Shown here: positions 34,017 to 43,172 of the stretch, piece by piece
Position numbering within the stretch: the first letter of the stretch is position 1
Layout: each line of letters starts with the position of its first letter
DNA from: JBNJFY01 sp051747265
Lineage (GTDB): Bacteria; Bacteroidota; Rhodothermia; Balneolales; Balneolaceae
NCBI GenBank assembly: GCA_051747265.1
Contig: JBNJFY010000001.1
Location: forward strand, 1,025,570-1,089,569
DNA: 64,000 nucleotides
Direction: 5' to 3'
The notes under the pieces: generated by a model
Told to the model about the DNA's origin: nothing
Database searches by the model: none
Seen by the model: only the letters and a program-made list of their open reading frames with translations
Program-made: the position numbers and the translations under genes

Positions 34017-35657
34017 ATGACTACTCGATCAGACGTACTAGAGTGGTTTCAGGATCCCTCTCATTACCCGCATCAGCCTAATGAGATAGCGATCAAGCAG
34101 ACCCATGCTTCGTGGGTATTTCTAGTGGATGAGTTGGTGTACAAGATCAAAAAACCGGTAGATTATGGCTTCCTGGATTACTCTACCCTAAAAAAGCGCA
34201 AACATTTTTGCGAGCAGGAAGTGATGCTCAATCGGCGGTTGAGCCCCAAGGTATATCTGGGCGTGGCTCAATTATGCCAACTAAAAGATGGCTCCTTTCA
34301 GCTACGGGATCCGGAAGATAGCTATGCCCTCCCTGCCGATGCTCAAATTGTGGAGTACGCGGTCAAAATGAAACGTCTCGAGGAGCAGTATTTCCTACAT
34401 CACCTGATTAAACAGGAAAAGGTGGGCGTGGAAGAGATGAAGCGACTGGCCGAACGACTCTCTGATTTTTATTACCGTCAGCAGGAAGATAAGCACCAGC
34501 CCGAAAATATTAACCAGTGGGGCGATCGATCGGTCATCCGAGGTAATACGGACGAAAATTTTGAGCAGACCAAGCCTTTTGTCAAATCCTTGGTTCCGGC
34601 CGAAACGCACCGCATCATCCAGACCTTTACCAACGCTTTTCTGGATCACAAAGCCGATCTGTTTGAACAACGTCAGCGGCAAAGACGGATCGTAGACGGG
34701 CACGGTGATTTGCACCTGGAACATATCAACATTAGCCCGGATGAAATCCAAATTTACGACTGCATTGAATTTAACGAGCGATTCCGCTACCAAGATATCG
34801 CTGCGGATGTAGGCTTCCTGGGCATGGATCTGGACTTTCGAGGTCGAACGGACCTCTCTCAGTTTGTGATCAATCATCTATCTACCCAGCTGGTGGATCC
34901 GGAAATGCGCCGCCTGATGGATTTTTATAAGTGCTACCGGGCTATGGTGCGCGCCAAAATTGAAGCCTTGACCAGTGAAGAGTCCGAGGTTCCGGCCGAA
35001 AAACAACAGGCGGCGGCGGAAACAGCCCGGCGTTATTTCAACTTGGCCCTCCGCTATGCCACGCTGGGCAGTGAACCCATCGCCCTGATTTTCATGGGGC
35101 GCATTGGTACGGGTAAATCCACCTTGGCCGAGCGGGTAGCTCAGCAGTTTCAGGTCAAGCACTATGCTTCGGATGCCATTCGAAAAGAGCTGGCTGGATT
35201 ACCACTGGGCAAAATGAGTCCTGAGGAGATACAGGATGATCTGTACAGCCACTGGATGAGTGATAAAACGTACTCCGCTTTTTACGATCGGGCTTCCATT
35301 CAGCTACAGGTGGGCAACAGCGTAATTTTAGATGCCACTTTTAGTCGTCGTAACAAGCGCAAGGAGCTGGTTCAGCTGTTTGATGATTTGGAAGTGCCCT
35401 ATTATTTCATCCATACGCAAGCGCCGGATGAGGTGATTAAAGAACGGCTACGCAAGCGAGATAACGAAGAGCATGTTATTTCCGACGCCCGGCTGGAGAA
35501 CTTCGAAACGCTGAATGCCATTTTTGAGATCCCCGATGAAGTGCACCCCGATCGCTACATTCCGGTAGAAACCGATCAGCCTCTAGAGCAGTCCCTTAAC
35601 GATCTGCACCGACAGTTGCTGCAGGCCCATTTATCTCGATTGGATATTTATTTGTAA
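34017..35657 (+). CDS. Bifunctional aminoglycoside phosphotransferase-like / AAA kinase protein (546 aa)
   Basis: Residues 1 to about 340 are a protein-kinase-fold domain of the APH family; HGDLHLEHIN at 229-238 is the catalytic loop and IYDCIEFN the metal-binding step after it. The second domain, from about 355, is a P-loop kinase: GRIGTGKST with K367, then SDAIRKEL, and LDATFSRRNKR typical of zeta-toxin-like or AAA_33 kinases. Both parts look complete. Such fusions occur in many bacteria and their substrates are unknown, so an antibiotic-resistance role should not be assumed. No signal peptide, hence cytoplasmic. Confidence 0.88.
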   Translation: MTTRSDVLEWFQDPSHYPHQPNEIAIKQTHASWVFLVDELVYKIKKPVDYGFLDYSTLKKRKHFCEQEVMLNRRLSPKVYLGVAQLCQLKDGSFQLRDPEDSYALPADAQIVEYAVKMKRLEEQYFLHHLIKQEKVGVEEMKRLAERLSDFYYRQQEDKHQPENINQWGDRSVIRGNTDENFEQTKPFVKSLVPAETHRIIQTFTNAFLDHKADLFEQRQRQRRIVDGHGDLHLEHINISPDEIQIYDCIEFNERFRYQDIAADVGFLGMDLDFRGRTDLSQFVINHLSTQLVDPEMRRLMDFYKCYRAMVRAKIEALTSEESEVPAEKQQAAAETARRYFNLALRYATLGSEPIALIFMGRIGTGKSTLAERVAQQFQVKHYASDAIRKELAGLPLGKMSPEEIQDDLYSHWMSDKTYSAFYDRASIQLQVGNSVILDATFSRRNKRKELVQLFDDLEVPYYFIHTQAPDEVIKERLRKRDNEEHVISDARLENFETLNAIFEIPDEVHPDRYIPVETDQPLEQSLNDLHRQLLQAHLSRLDIYL

Positions 35658-35759
35658 CAAGCTTTAATACCTGGTAGCGAAATATTGATCCATTTTGATC
35701 GTTTCCGATTAGTTATTACCACAAAAGATTTACTACACAATTTCATAGTTCGTTATTTC

Positions 35760-37019
35760 ATGACCGCACAAACGGCTCTTTCTCGATTTCTGTATACCCC
35801 CGCTCTACTTCTATTATTTGTCCTAACCGGCATCGGTTGTCAATCGGCGGCTGATAAAAAAGCGGATATTGATCCCGAAAAACTGTTGGATCGCGTAGAA
35901 CAACACTACGAGAATCTGCAACAATACCGGTTTAAAGCGCAGGTGATCTCCAATATCAAAGCCGGCGGACGCACCCAGAATTCAGAAGTGCCGATTACTT
36001 ACGCCTCAGATGGTCCCGGCCGTATTTATCTATATGTGGATCAACAGCAACCCATGGAAGTAATTTCCAACGGTGCTAAAACCTGGACTTACATGCCCGA
36101 TCTCAACCAATATATAGAGGAACAGGCTGCTCAGCTGGAACCCACAGGGGAGCAAGGTCAACAACAGCAGAGCCAAACCCAGGGGTTGATTCAGCTGGCG
36201 GAACAGTTGATTGCTCAATACGCCACCATCACCGATCGGATGACCAAAGCGGTGCATGTAAAAGACTCGGTGCTGACTCTGGAACAGGGGGAACGACCGG
36301 TTTACGTCATTGAAGCTACCTATGACGCCAAAGTGCAATCGGCCAATTTTGAGATGGAGCCCCAACGCTATTACATCGATAAGGATACTGAGTTGGTGTT
36401 GCGCCAAATCAATCACGCTTCCATGGATGACCCCAATGGTCAAGGCCGGGTAAGCATGGAACAGATGATTGATATTTCATCGGCGGAACTGGATCCACAA
36501 TTTGCGGCCAACACCTTTGAGTTTAGGCCCCCATCCGGCGCCCAGCAAGTGGAGCAATTCCAAGCACCTCAAGGGCCCTCCGGATTAGAAAACCAACAAT
36601 CTCCGCTAGTTGGAGAAACCGCTTACAATTTTGATTTGACCAACTTGGAAGGACAATCCGTTTCGTTGGATGATTTCCGCGGAAAAATTGTGCTCATTGA
36701 TTTTTGGGCGACCTGGTGCGCCCCCTGCCGCGAAGCGCATCCTCATATTCAAGATATTTACGATGAGTACAAGGATGACGGCCTGGTAGTGCTGGGTGTC
36801 AATAACGAGAGTAAGAAGAAGGCCGCCCAATACATGGAGGAAAATAATTATACCTTTCCTACCTTGTTAGATCTGGATCGTAAAGTACAGGCTCGCTATC
36901 AGGTAAGTGCCATTCCCAATGTGTTTATCATCAATCGCGAAGGGGACGTGGCCGCGAATCTGATTGGATATCGTACCAAAGATCAGGTCGTCTCCGCTCT
37001 GAAAGAGGCCGGATTGTAA
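35760..37019 (+). CDS. Lipoprotein with LolA-like/DUF2092 domain fused to a TlpA-type thioredoxin
   Basis: Start set at the ATG at 35760, which places the lipobox LTGIGC close to the N-terminus. The N-terminal domain (about 30-270) has the beta-rich pattern of DUF2092 or LolA-like outer-membrane proteins (VISNIKAGGRTQNSEVPITYAS). A Gln-rich stretch follows YMPDLNQYIEEQAAQLEP. The C-terminal thioredoxin fold has the active site WCAPC (W319, C320, C323) and AIPNVFIINREG, as in TlpA/ResA proteins that reduce disulphides in the periplasm. The next gene, 26 bp downstream, is another lipoprotein, so the two may form an operon. Confidence 0.88.
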   Translation: MTAQTALSRFLYTPALLLLFVLTGIGCQSAADKKADIDPEKLLDRVEQHYENLQQYRFKAQVISNIKAGGRTQNSEVPITYASDGPGRIYLYVDQQQPMEVISNGAKTWTYMPDLNQYIEEQAAQLEPTGEQGQQQQSQTQGLIQLAEQLIAQYATITDRMTKAVHVKDSVLTLEQGERPVYVIEATYDAKVQSANFEMEPQRYYIDKDTELVLRQINHASMDDPNGQGRVSMEQMIDISSAELDPQFAANTFEFRPPSGAQQVEQFQAPQGPSGLENQQSPLVGETAYNFDLTNLEGQSVSLDDFRGKIVLIDFWATWCAPCREAHPHIQDIYDEYKDDGLVVLGVNNESKKKAAQYMEENNYTFPTLLDLDRKVQARYQVSAIPNVFIINREGDVAANLIGYRTKDQVVSALKEAGL

Positions 37020-37044
37020 TACTCATCAATGGCTTAGGGAATTT

Positions 37045-37632
37045 ATGCTGATCAAACACGGATGGATCATATTTGGCGTAATCGCTGCTCTCTTAGTAGT
37101 GGGATGTAGTTCCGATGAATCATCGCCACCTGCCAAACAGGAAAGCAATGCCTCACAAACTTTTGAGCAGTGGAAGCCCGGTGTTCGGCTGCATCCCTAC
37201 CAATCGCTGAAGCCGGGAAGCTCAGTCCAACGGATTCAAGAGCTTTTCCCGGATATCGGTACCCCACAAGCCGAAGGCGGCAGCCCTACATTAAAACAGC
37301 GTGGACTCACCGAATTGGCCACTCAAGTCACTTTCGACAACAAAACAGTGGAAGCCGAATTCAACTTCCGCAACGATACTTTATACAGCTACTACTTCAC
37401 CATTCTGGAATCCAGCTGGAGCCGGGCAGACCGCGACCGCTGGCACGATATGCTGGTCAAGGAATGGAATCGAGCCTTTGGGGAAGTTCAACCCGAAGAA
37501 CAGCAAGAAGGCGCCTATCAAGCTTCCACGCATTTTTGGCATCAAGATTCCTTCGACGCGGTAGTCACCAAAAGTCAGACCGGCAAGGCTCTGCCCATTA
37601 TCTCCTGGGGTGTGCAGGAACCACGGAAATGA
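37045..37632 (+). CDS. Hypothetical lipoprotein (195 aa)
   Basis: Lipoprotein signal IIFGVIAALLVVGC with the lipobox Cys near residue 21, then SSDESSPPAK as a flexible tether. The remaining 150 residues mix strands and helices (RGLTELATQVTFDNKTVEAE) without a family I recognise. It follows the thioredoxin lipoprotein by 26 bp and probably shares its transcript. Its stop lies 8 bp before a repeat element. Confidence 0.7.
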   Translation: MLIKHGWIIFGVIAALLVVGCSSDESSPPAKQESNASQTFEQWKPGVRLHPYQSLKPGSSVQRIQELFPDIGTPQAEGGSPTLKQRGLTELATQVTFDNKTVEAEFNFRNDTLYSYYFTILESSWSRADRDRWHDMLVKEWNRAFGEVQPEEQQEGAYQASTHFWHQDSFDAVVTKSQTGKALPIISWGVQEPRK

Positions 37633-37640
37633 CGGTTTTC

Positions 37641-37909
37641 GGCGGACCACGGACCACTGACGTCTGACGACGGACGACTGACCACGGACGACTGACCACG
37701 GACGACCGTTATTTGCTAGAATACTGGTAGTTGCTCTTGTTTAGACGATCGATGATTGACCATCGTTTATTATCTGCTGCTAATTACAAACTATTTATAA
37801 ATTCTACATTTCGATGGTCAATGGACGATGGTCGATCGTCAACAATCAGCAAGCCCCTTGCCAACCTATCCGTACTTGCAGTCGTCCCTCGTCCGTGGTC
37901 TGTGGTCGC
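37641..37909. repeat. Inverted tandem-repeat element, GGACGAC/GACCACG type, with nested pair
   Basis: Outer left arm 37641-37708 (GGACCACGGACCACTGACG, then ACGACGGACGACTGACCACG). Outer right arm about 37880-37909 (GTCGTCCCTCGTCCGTGGTC). Inside it a second inverted pair, GACGATCGATGATTGACCAT (37744-) and its complement ending GGTCGATCGTC (37812-37840). The same double architecture recurs at 52489-52776. Confidence 0.85.
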
Positions 37910-37990
37910 CCCCCCCTCATTTCACATTACCGGTGGGTTTGCTTACGTTCCCCACATTCCAATGTAAATTCAGACCTCTAACTTGGTACT

Positions 37991-38890
37991 ATGTGGTGGA
38001 TCCCGCTGGCCCTGGCGACGGCCCTGTTTGAATCGTTGAAAGATGTGTTCAGCAAGCGCAGCCTTACTTCGGTGGATCCCTATACCACCTCCTTTGCTTT
38101 GCGGCTGACCTCCTTCATCCTGCTGGCGCCTATCTTATTGTTCATCGAGTGGCCGGTGTGGAACTGGACGCTTTTTTATGCTTTAATGTCCGGTGCTTCT
38201 CTCAATGTGGCGGCAACCATCCTTTATATGAAAGCACTACAGGAAGGCGATTTATCACTAACCGTGCCCTTCGTGACCTTCACCCCATTATTTCTGCTAC
38301 TCACCTCTCCTATTTTGGTCGGAGAATTTCCCAATACCTGGGGACTCATCGGAGTGGTATTGATCGTGGTGGGTAGTTACGCCATGAATGTGCAGCGAGC
38401 GCAACGAGATATCTGGGCTCCATTTCGAGCACTGTGGGATCAGCCGGGTCCGCGCTATATGATGGGGGTGGCGTTGATCTGGAGTGTGACGTCGAATATC
38501 GACAAAATTGGGGTGCAACACTCATCGCCGCTATTTTGGGCTATTGCCGCTTCGGGCGTGATTGGGCTGATGCTCTGGCCGATTACCGCATTCAAACAAA
38601 CCCGAGAGGGTGCTGACCCGAATATCAACCGCTGGATCCTGCCCATCCGCAAGCTGCTGGGATCCGCCCGACATCTCTGGCTGATCGGCCTGTTTACAGG
38701 TCTGACGCTGATCACCCAAATGATGGCGTTGGAATTGACCCTGGTGGCTTACGTGATCGCCATCAAGCGAACCAGCGCGGTATTGGCCGTGCTCTGGGGA
38801 ATCTGGCTATTTAAAGAAGAGGCGGGAAGTCAGCGATTGACCGGGGCGATTTTAATGGTCGCCGGCGTGGTGTTTATTACGGTGTTTTGA
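37991..38890 (+). CDS. EamA/DMT superfamily membrane transporter (299 aa)
   Basis: Ten hydrophobic helices in two halves, the usual 5+5 EamA layout. Typical stretches are LNVAATILYMKALQEGDLSLTVPFVTFTPLF in the first half and AYVIAIKRTSAVLAVLWGIWLFKEEAGSQRLTGAILMVAGV in the second. The family moves metabolites or drugs across the inner membrane, but the substrate cannot be inferred. It begins after a repeat element and ends against the GATGGAGT element. Confidence 0.87.
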   Translation: MWWIPLALATALFESLKDVFSKRSLTSVDPYTTSFALRLTSFILLAPILLFIEWPVWNWTLFYALMSGASLNVAATILYMKALQEGDLSLTVPFVTFTPLFLLLTSPILVGEFPNTWGLIGVVLIVVGSYAMNVQRAQRDIWAPFRALWDQPGPRYMMGVALIWSVTSNIDKIGVQHSSPLFWAIAASGVIGLMLWPITAFKQTREGADPNINRWILPIRKLLGSARHLWLIGLFTGLTLITQMMALELTLVAYVIAIKRTSAVLAVLWGIWLFKEEAGSQRLTGAILMVAGVVFITVF

Positions 38891-38896
38891 GGAATT

Positions 38897-39067
38897 GATG
38901 GAGTGATGGAGTGATGGAGTGATGGAGTTTCGAGATAGTAATCATATTACGAGACCTTTGAATGTCATGTAATGGTATTCAGGATTTGTAAAGTACCATC
39001 AGACAAGAAATTCACTCCATCACTCCATCACTAAGCGGCGTAAGCCGCGTCACTCTATCATTCCATC
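38897..39067. repeat. Inverted tandem-repeat element, GATGGAGT type
   Basis: Left arm has four GATGGAGT octamers (38897-38930); the right arm (about 39011-39067) has ACTCCATC units plus CACTCTATCATTCCATC, with an inner GCGGCGTAAGCCGC hairpin. The spacer is about 80 bp. It follows the DMT transporter stop by 7 bp. Confidence 0.85.
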
Positions 39068-39129
39068 GTCTTGATTCCTAAATTATAATTAAGAGAGTTA
39101 ATCGCTGACCTATTTAAGGAGACCGAACT

Positions 39130-39672
39130 ATGGCTTCCATGATTCCCGCGGCATCCGGCTATTCCCTCTGGTTGCGCCCCTATGGTGATCTGGCCTACAA
39201 ACTGAAAAAGCGTATACAAAAATATAGTAAGGAGTACGACACCCCCTCTTTTGATCCGCACTTGACGTTACTCGGTGGATTAAAGCAAAACGAGACCTCG
39301 CTGATTAGCATGACCAAATTACTGGCCGGACGTCTGCATCCCTTTGAAATTTCACTCAATAATATCAGCTACACCGAAAATTATTATCGGTCTTTATTTA
39401 TTAAGGCAGATAAAACAGACGAACTGATTTCAGCTTACACTACCGCTCGGCGGCTTTTTTGGGATGAAAGTGATCCCTCAACGGATGATTTCATGCCCCA
39501 CGTCAGCTTGATGTACAGTGATCTGGATCGAAACGAAAAACTACGACTGATTAACAGCCATGGAAACACCTTCGAGTGCTGTTTCGATGTCCATAGCGTG
39601 ATGCTGATTAAATGTGAAGGTGCTCCCCATCAGTGGGAGGAGATTCATTCCGCGCAGTTTGGTAAGTCATAA
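39130..39672 (+). CDS. 2H phosphoesterase superfamily protein (cyclic phosphodiesterase-like)
   Basis: Start fixed by AAGGAGA 9 bp upstream. The two catalytic H-x-T/S-x motifs are HLTL at 44-47 and HVSL at 124-127, spaced as in 2H phosphoesterases. The protein is 180 residues without signal peptide. The family hydrolyses 2',3'- or 1'',2''-cyclic phosphates and related RNA ends in the cytosol. It resembles the cyclic-phosphodiesterase branch more than RNA ligases, by the N-terminal GYSLWLRPYGD. The natural substrate is unknown. It is followed by a MITE-like element. Confidence 0.83.
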   Translation: MASMIPAASGYSLWLRPYGDLAYKLKKRIQKYSKEYDTPSFDPHLTLLGGLKQNETSLISMTKLLAGRLHPFEISLNNISYTENYYRSLFIKADKTDELISAYTTARRLFWDESDPSTDDFMPHVSLMYSDLDRNEKLRLINSHGNTFECCFDVHSVMLIKCEGAPHQWEEIHSAQFGKS

Positions 39673-39752
39673 TTGCTACCGGTCAGCGTATCGTGCCAGC
39701 GATTCCTGACAGCGTAATAAATTTATATCCCTTGGCTGGATTAATATTCAAT

Positions 39753-39882
39753 AGAGGGCTTTGCAAAACCTTCCGAAATTTATTCGGTCATGCCAAGATG
39801 TAGTAATAATCACCGTTTACACAATCTAATCAAGGGATTGCCGCACTACGTTCGCAATGACAGATAGTTTTGCAAAGCCCTC
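39753..39882. repeat. MITE-like 130-bp element, copy 3
   Basis: Same terminal inverted repeats and orientation as copies 1 and 2, and close to copy 2 in sequence. It lies between the 2H phosphoesterase gene and the converging NO-related operon. Confidence 0.88.
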
Positions 39883-39963
39883 CAATGATATATTTGATTG
39901 AGATCTGTAAGGAAGGCTGCATTTCAATTTACCTGAATATCATGGGGTGTTTTATAAACGCTG

Positions 39964-40395
39964 TCAGGAACCGCTGGCGCGGTGCGCTGACCGATTTAGT
40001 CGGCGGGAGTTGATGCCCGCAAATATCAGCATACTAATGAGTAACATTGGATAACTGATCATCTCCATGGAGATATTAACCAAGGGGTTGATCAAAAAGC
40101 CCAGCACGGAGGCATTCAGCAAACCGGCGCATATCCACATGCCTTGGGAACTCCCCCGCAGATGATCCCCTTGGGGCGTAATATAACGGGGCAACATCCA
40201 ATAGCCCACCCCCATGGCCAGTTGAATCACCCAACCCAACATCATGATGGCGCCATGTGGAGGTTGATAGAGAAATGGATAGGCCCATTCCAATGAGAGA
40301 ACGCGAGCCAACATTATGGCTAATCCGATGGAACCACCCACGAGCATCCAACTCAAAGCAGCTCGAATCATCCAGATAGAAACCGTGGGCATCAT
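39964..40395 (-). CDS. Small 4-TM membrane protein of NO-related operon (143 aa), A
   Basis: Four hydrophobic helices in 143 residues. The signature PPHGAIMMLGWVIQLAMGVGYWMLP contains a membrane His and reads like a haem-copper-type helix. A similar pattern (WHTLAVGWLTQLIFAVSLWMFP) is in the next gene upstream, so the two are paralogues. It is the last gene of the minus-strand operon. Role unknown; co-location with a truncated haemoglobin and a cytochrome c'-like protein suggests haem or NO chemistry at the inner membrane. The haem-binding reading is inference. Confidence 0.65.
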   Translation of the reverse strand: MMPTVSIWMIRAALSWMLVGGSIGLAIMLARVLSLEWAYPFLYQPPHGAIMMLGWVIQLAMGVGYWMLPRYITPQGDHLRGSSQGMWICAGLLNASVLGFLINPLVNISMEMISYPMLLISMLIFAGINSRRLNRSAHRASGS

Positions 40396-40410
40396 AGTAT
40401 TTTATCGATT

Positions 40411-40827
40411 TTATGAGCGTACCCGTTTGGCTTGGGTGGAAGGCCAGACTCGAATGGCATAAAGTGCCATGGCCAACCATTGAAAAGCTCCTGCATAGAA
40501 CACGCCTTGTTCGTAGGCGGCCGGCTGGGAGGTTAATCGCATGGCCACCCCAATATTCAACAATCCGAAAATGATCCATTCCCAGGGTACATTACTCTCT
40601 TGCTGTTTAGAGCGTTTGCGAACCCCCGGAAACATCCACAGGGAAACCGCAAAAATGAGTTGGGTCAACCACCCCACAGCCAAAGTGTGCCATATTGCCA
40701 TTCGGAATGCGCTGTTGGCCCAATCGATAAACCCAGCTGAGGAGAGCGATCCCAGCGTACCTAAACCAATGGCTATGATTAACCAGATGATCCCCGCTTT
40801 GGCCATCCATCGACTGTGATCGGGCAT
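40411..40827 (-). CDS. Small 4-TM membrane protein of NO-related operon (138 aa), B
   Basis: Four membrane helices; first GIIWLIIAIGLGTLGSLSS, then the conserved RMAIWHTLAVGWLTQLIFAV with its buried His, shared with the downstream 143-aa protein. Only 15 bp separate the two genes and 2 bp separate it from the haemoglobin gene upstream. A partial match to the 434-aa protein of the same operon (H--L---W) suggests all three come from one ancestral helix bundle. Function not recognised. Confidence 0.65.
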   Translation of the reverse strand: MPDHSRWMAKAGIIWLIIAIGLGTLGSLSSAGFIDWANSAFRMAIWHTLAVGWLTQLIFAVSLWMFPGVRKRSKQQESNVPWEWIIFGLLNIGVAMRLTSQPAAYEQGVFYAGAFQWLAMALYAIRVWPSTQAKRVRS

Positions 40828-40829
40828 AC

Positions 40830-41276
40830 CTACTCCTCTTGGTCATTCATGCTCAATCGAATTGCAAACGCATTGGCAATCTTGGCAGCCATCTCCTTGG
40901 CTTCATAGGCTTTTTGTCCCACGAAGTGTTCATCCACGGTTTCCCAGAACAGCGATAACCAGCGGTCAAAATCGGTGATTTGGATAGGCAAGGGTTGATG
41001 AGCACGAAACGGTCGACCTTGATATCGCCCGGTTTGAAAAAGCAGATTGGACCAGAAATTGACCATCTTGGACAAATGCGTATCCCATTCCACTTCAGCC
41101 ACCTCATTGAACATCGGGCCAAGTCGGTCATCCTCATCCACCTTGGCGTAAAAGGCGTGGACCATAATTCGAATATCTTCATCCGATTCGATTTCGGTGC
41201 GCAGATCCTCCGGCCCCTCTGGTTCTAGCGGACCTTGGAGTTCTTGGTGATAAGGAATGTTCAGTTTCTTTTTCAT
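40830..41276 (-). CDS. Group III truncated haemoglobin
   Basis: 148 residues. FYAKVDEDDRLGPMF near the start, WDTHLSKMVNFWSNLLFQTGRYQGRPFRAH and FDRWLSLFWETVDEHF are the helices of group III truncated haemoglobins; the proximal His is the one in the RAHQPLPI segment region. Such globins bind O2 and NO and are linked to nitrosative stress. The 2-bp spacing to the downstream membrane gene shows one operon. An N-terminal extension of about 30 residues is unusual but modest. Confidence 0.88.
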   Translation of the reverse strand: MKKKLNIPYHQELQGPLEPEGPEDLRTEIESDEDIRIMVHAFYAKVDEDDRLGPMFNEVAEVEWDTHLSKMVNFWSNLLFQTGRYQGRPFRAHQPLPIQITDFDRWLSLFWETVDEHFVGQKAYEAKEMAAKIANAFAIRLSMNDQEE

Positions 41277-41298
41277 AATAAGGTGGTAACCTCAACGA

Positions 41299-41823
41299 TT
41301 ACTGTTGATTGCGTAGACTACGCAGTGTATCCCGCAAAACGGGTCGAAAAGTAGTGTGGCAATCCACACATCCTTGATGGACGATATCATAATGGCGAAG
41401 CACCTCTTGCATATCCTGCTGAAGTGCCGCCGTGGCCAAGGAATCAGCATGGTGATGCACCACCTGATCAAACTGAGCGAATCTCTGCATCCTGGATCCT
41501 AAGGTTTGCGCGATAGCGGCCCGCTCTTTGGCCAAAGCTTTGGGATGGTTGGCAATATTCGAAGCAGCTTCTTCAATCTCATCATAGCGCTCATACCAGA
41601 TGCCTTTATTGATGGCTGCCATATCCTCCATCAGACCTTTCATCACCTCAATCAACGGCGCTTCACTGGATTGTGTTTTTTCCATCGGTTTAGCTGGATC
41701 CGAAAAAGCCATGGTTAGAAAAGCCGCCCCTATGGTGATAAGCAGTAGTAACAAACTGACCTTACCGGATCCGGCACGTTTAACCGTGGTGATAAACTGA
41801 TACTCTTTCCATTTCTGAATCAT
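41299..41823 (-). CDS. Membrane-anchored cytochrome c'-like protein
   Basis: Start taken at the ATG at 41823; a GTG three codons earlier is possible. A single N-terminal helix (VSLLLLLITIGAAFLTMAF) anchors it. The mature part is a four-helix bundle ending in CVDCHTTFR, the haem c attachment site in the C-terminal position typical of cytochrome c'. Acidic helices (LMEDMAAINKGIWYERYDEI) match that fold. Cytochromes c' bind NO at five-coordinate haem. It is the middle gene of the NO-related operon, with the truncated haemoglobin 22 bp downstream. Confidence 0.8.
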   Translation of the reverse strand: MIQKWKEYQFITTVKRAGSGKVSLLLLLITIGAAFLTMAFSDPAKPMEKTQSSEAPLIEVMKGLMEDMAAINKGIWYERYDEIEEAASNIANHPKALAKERAAIAQTLGSRMQRFAQFDQVVHHHADSLATAALQQDMQEVLRHYDIVHQGCVDCHTTFRPVLRDTLRSLRNQQ

Positions 41824-41832
41824 AATACTCAC

Positions 41833-43134
41833 TCATTTACCTTGGATAGGATTTCTATGCTGAACTGTTCGTGATTGTGCGACGGTAACTATTCCCCAAC
41901 CGGTGGCTACCAGCGCGGGAAGAAAAGCAATCCATAATACCGACTGATAGATCCAGCTCCCCGACCAAATCATCGGCCAAACCGAGGAAAGCGGAATCAA
42001 ACTCAATAACACCAATAAAGCCGAGCCAACCATCCCCTTACTCCACTGACTATGTGCATTCAATTGAATCTGAGTGGGGATCATCAACCAGTAAGCCATC
42101 GAAAAGATCCCCAAAAGCATGATGTGCAGATATAAAATGCGTAACCCGTGCTGCCCGACCCACCACTCGCTGGGGAGCAATGCTGCAGCAGTCAGAGCCA
42201 AAAATTTAAGCCCTAATAATGTCGCCCAGACCATACCGCTTATTTCAAAATCTATACCACGTCTGGATCGTGATTTCCACAGCTCAATCACCCATAACGC
42301 CATGCTCATAGCCACTAGCGCTGCTCCCACTCTTCCACACCAAAGAAGTGATGGAGTTAATATTGCAGGTGACATCCCCAGCGGAAACGTGAGTGGAGCT
42401 CCAAACAGGATGCTATAGAACGCATACCGATGAGTAGCTCGATTTTTATTCTTCCTTTGAAAGTATATGTTCATGGCACCCAAAGCGGTTAACAGACACC
42501 ACCCTTCAGTAAAAGTGGCTAAAAAGAAGTGGGTTAACGCTTTGCCCAGTCGCGCGGATTCTATGCCCCCAAACTCTACCAGTGATACGCCCCAAGCGCC
42601 CAAAGAGCTAACGAGCAACATCACCCAGGCTCCGTCCCACCAGAGATAGTTTTGATCTTCCGGCGGAGTAAGTTGCCGACGAGCTCGATAATACAGTCCG
42701 GCCATCACATACCAGGCAATCATATTGATACCGGAGAGTGCCGCGGCCACCGGAATGCGCGCTGAACCGATAACTACCGATCCGTAGCCGTGGGTCAAAA
42801 AAAATGGGTATGTACTGAGACCGAGAATCAACACCACATAAATGCCCTTTCGGAACGGATCCAGTACACTGCCCAATCCATCACGTTCCAGCCGTTTCAT
42901 CATCAACCAAAAAGGAATGGGTACCGCCCAGGAAAAGAACATCAAATGAGAGTGGGCATGCCTGATAAAATCCAGTGAAGTGACATTACTGGACATCCCA
43001 TTCAAAAACCCCCACCGAAACCAAACTCCGGTCCACGAAGCTAGACCAAAAAACAGCAATAATACGCCCACTAAACGCAGATCGCGCTTTAATTCCGTGG
43101 ACGGCAGCATGGCTTTCTGCGTCATATTGTTCAT
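41833..43134 (-). CDS. 12-TM histidine-rich membrane protein (haem-copper/NnrS-like)
   Basis: 433 residues from the ATG at 43134 (an upstream TTG is one codon longer). About 12 helices, several with membrane histidines: RHAHSHLMFFSWAVPIPFWL, ALTHFFLATFTEGWCLL and LYLHIMLLGIFSMAYWLM. That pattern resembles haem- and copper-binding membrane proteins such as NnrS or the catalytic subunits of haem-copper oxidases, but the canonical motifs of the latter are not complete. It is followed directly by the cytochrome c'-like gene, and preceded by cupin and DUF2249. I call it NnrS-like by pattern and context only. Confidence 0.55.
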   Translation of the reverse strand: MNNMTQKAMLPSTELKRDLRLVGVLLLFFGLASWTGVWFRWGFLNGMSSNVTSLDFIRHAHSHLMFFSWAVPIPFWLMMKRLERDGLGSVLDPFRKGIYVVLILGLSTYPFFLTHGYGSVVIGSARIPVAAALSGINMIAWYVMAGLYYRARRQLTPPEDQNYLWWDGAWVMLLVSSLGAWGVSLVEFGGIESARLGKALTHFFLATFTEGWCLLTALGAMNIYFQRKNKNRATHRYAFYSILFGAPLTFPLGMSPAILTPSLLWCGRVGAALVAMSMALWVIELWKSRSRRGIDFEISGMVWATLLGLKFLALTAAALLPSEWWVGQHGLRILYLHIMLLGIFSMAYWLMIPTQIQLNAHSQWSKGMVGSALLVLLSLIPLSSVWPMIWSGSWIYQSVLWIAFLPALVATGWGIVTVAQSRTVQHRNPIQGK

Positions 43135-43172
43135 CAAGACGAGCTTGGTTGAATTCCGATCGCTTCGAGTGG

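Noticed and set aside
34017..35657. Aminoglycoside resistance gene
   Set aside because: The APH-like domain is fused to a P-loop kinase, a widespread chromosomal architecture with no proven drug substrate.
37170..37667. Second plus-strand frame overlapping the 195-aa lipoprotein
   Set aside because: No signal or domain, low-complexity Arg/Ser content; a shadow of the lipoprotein gene.
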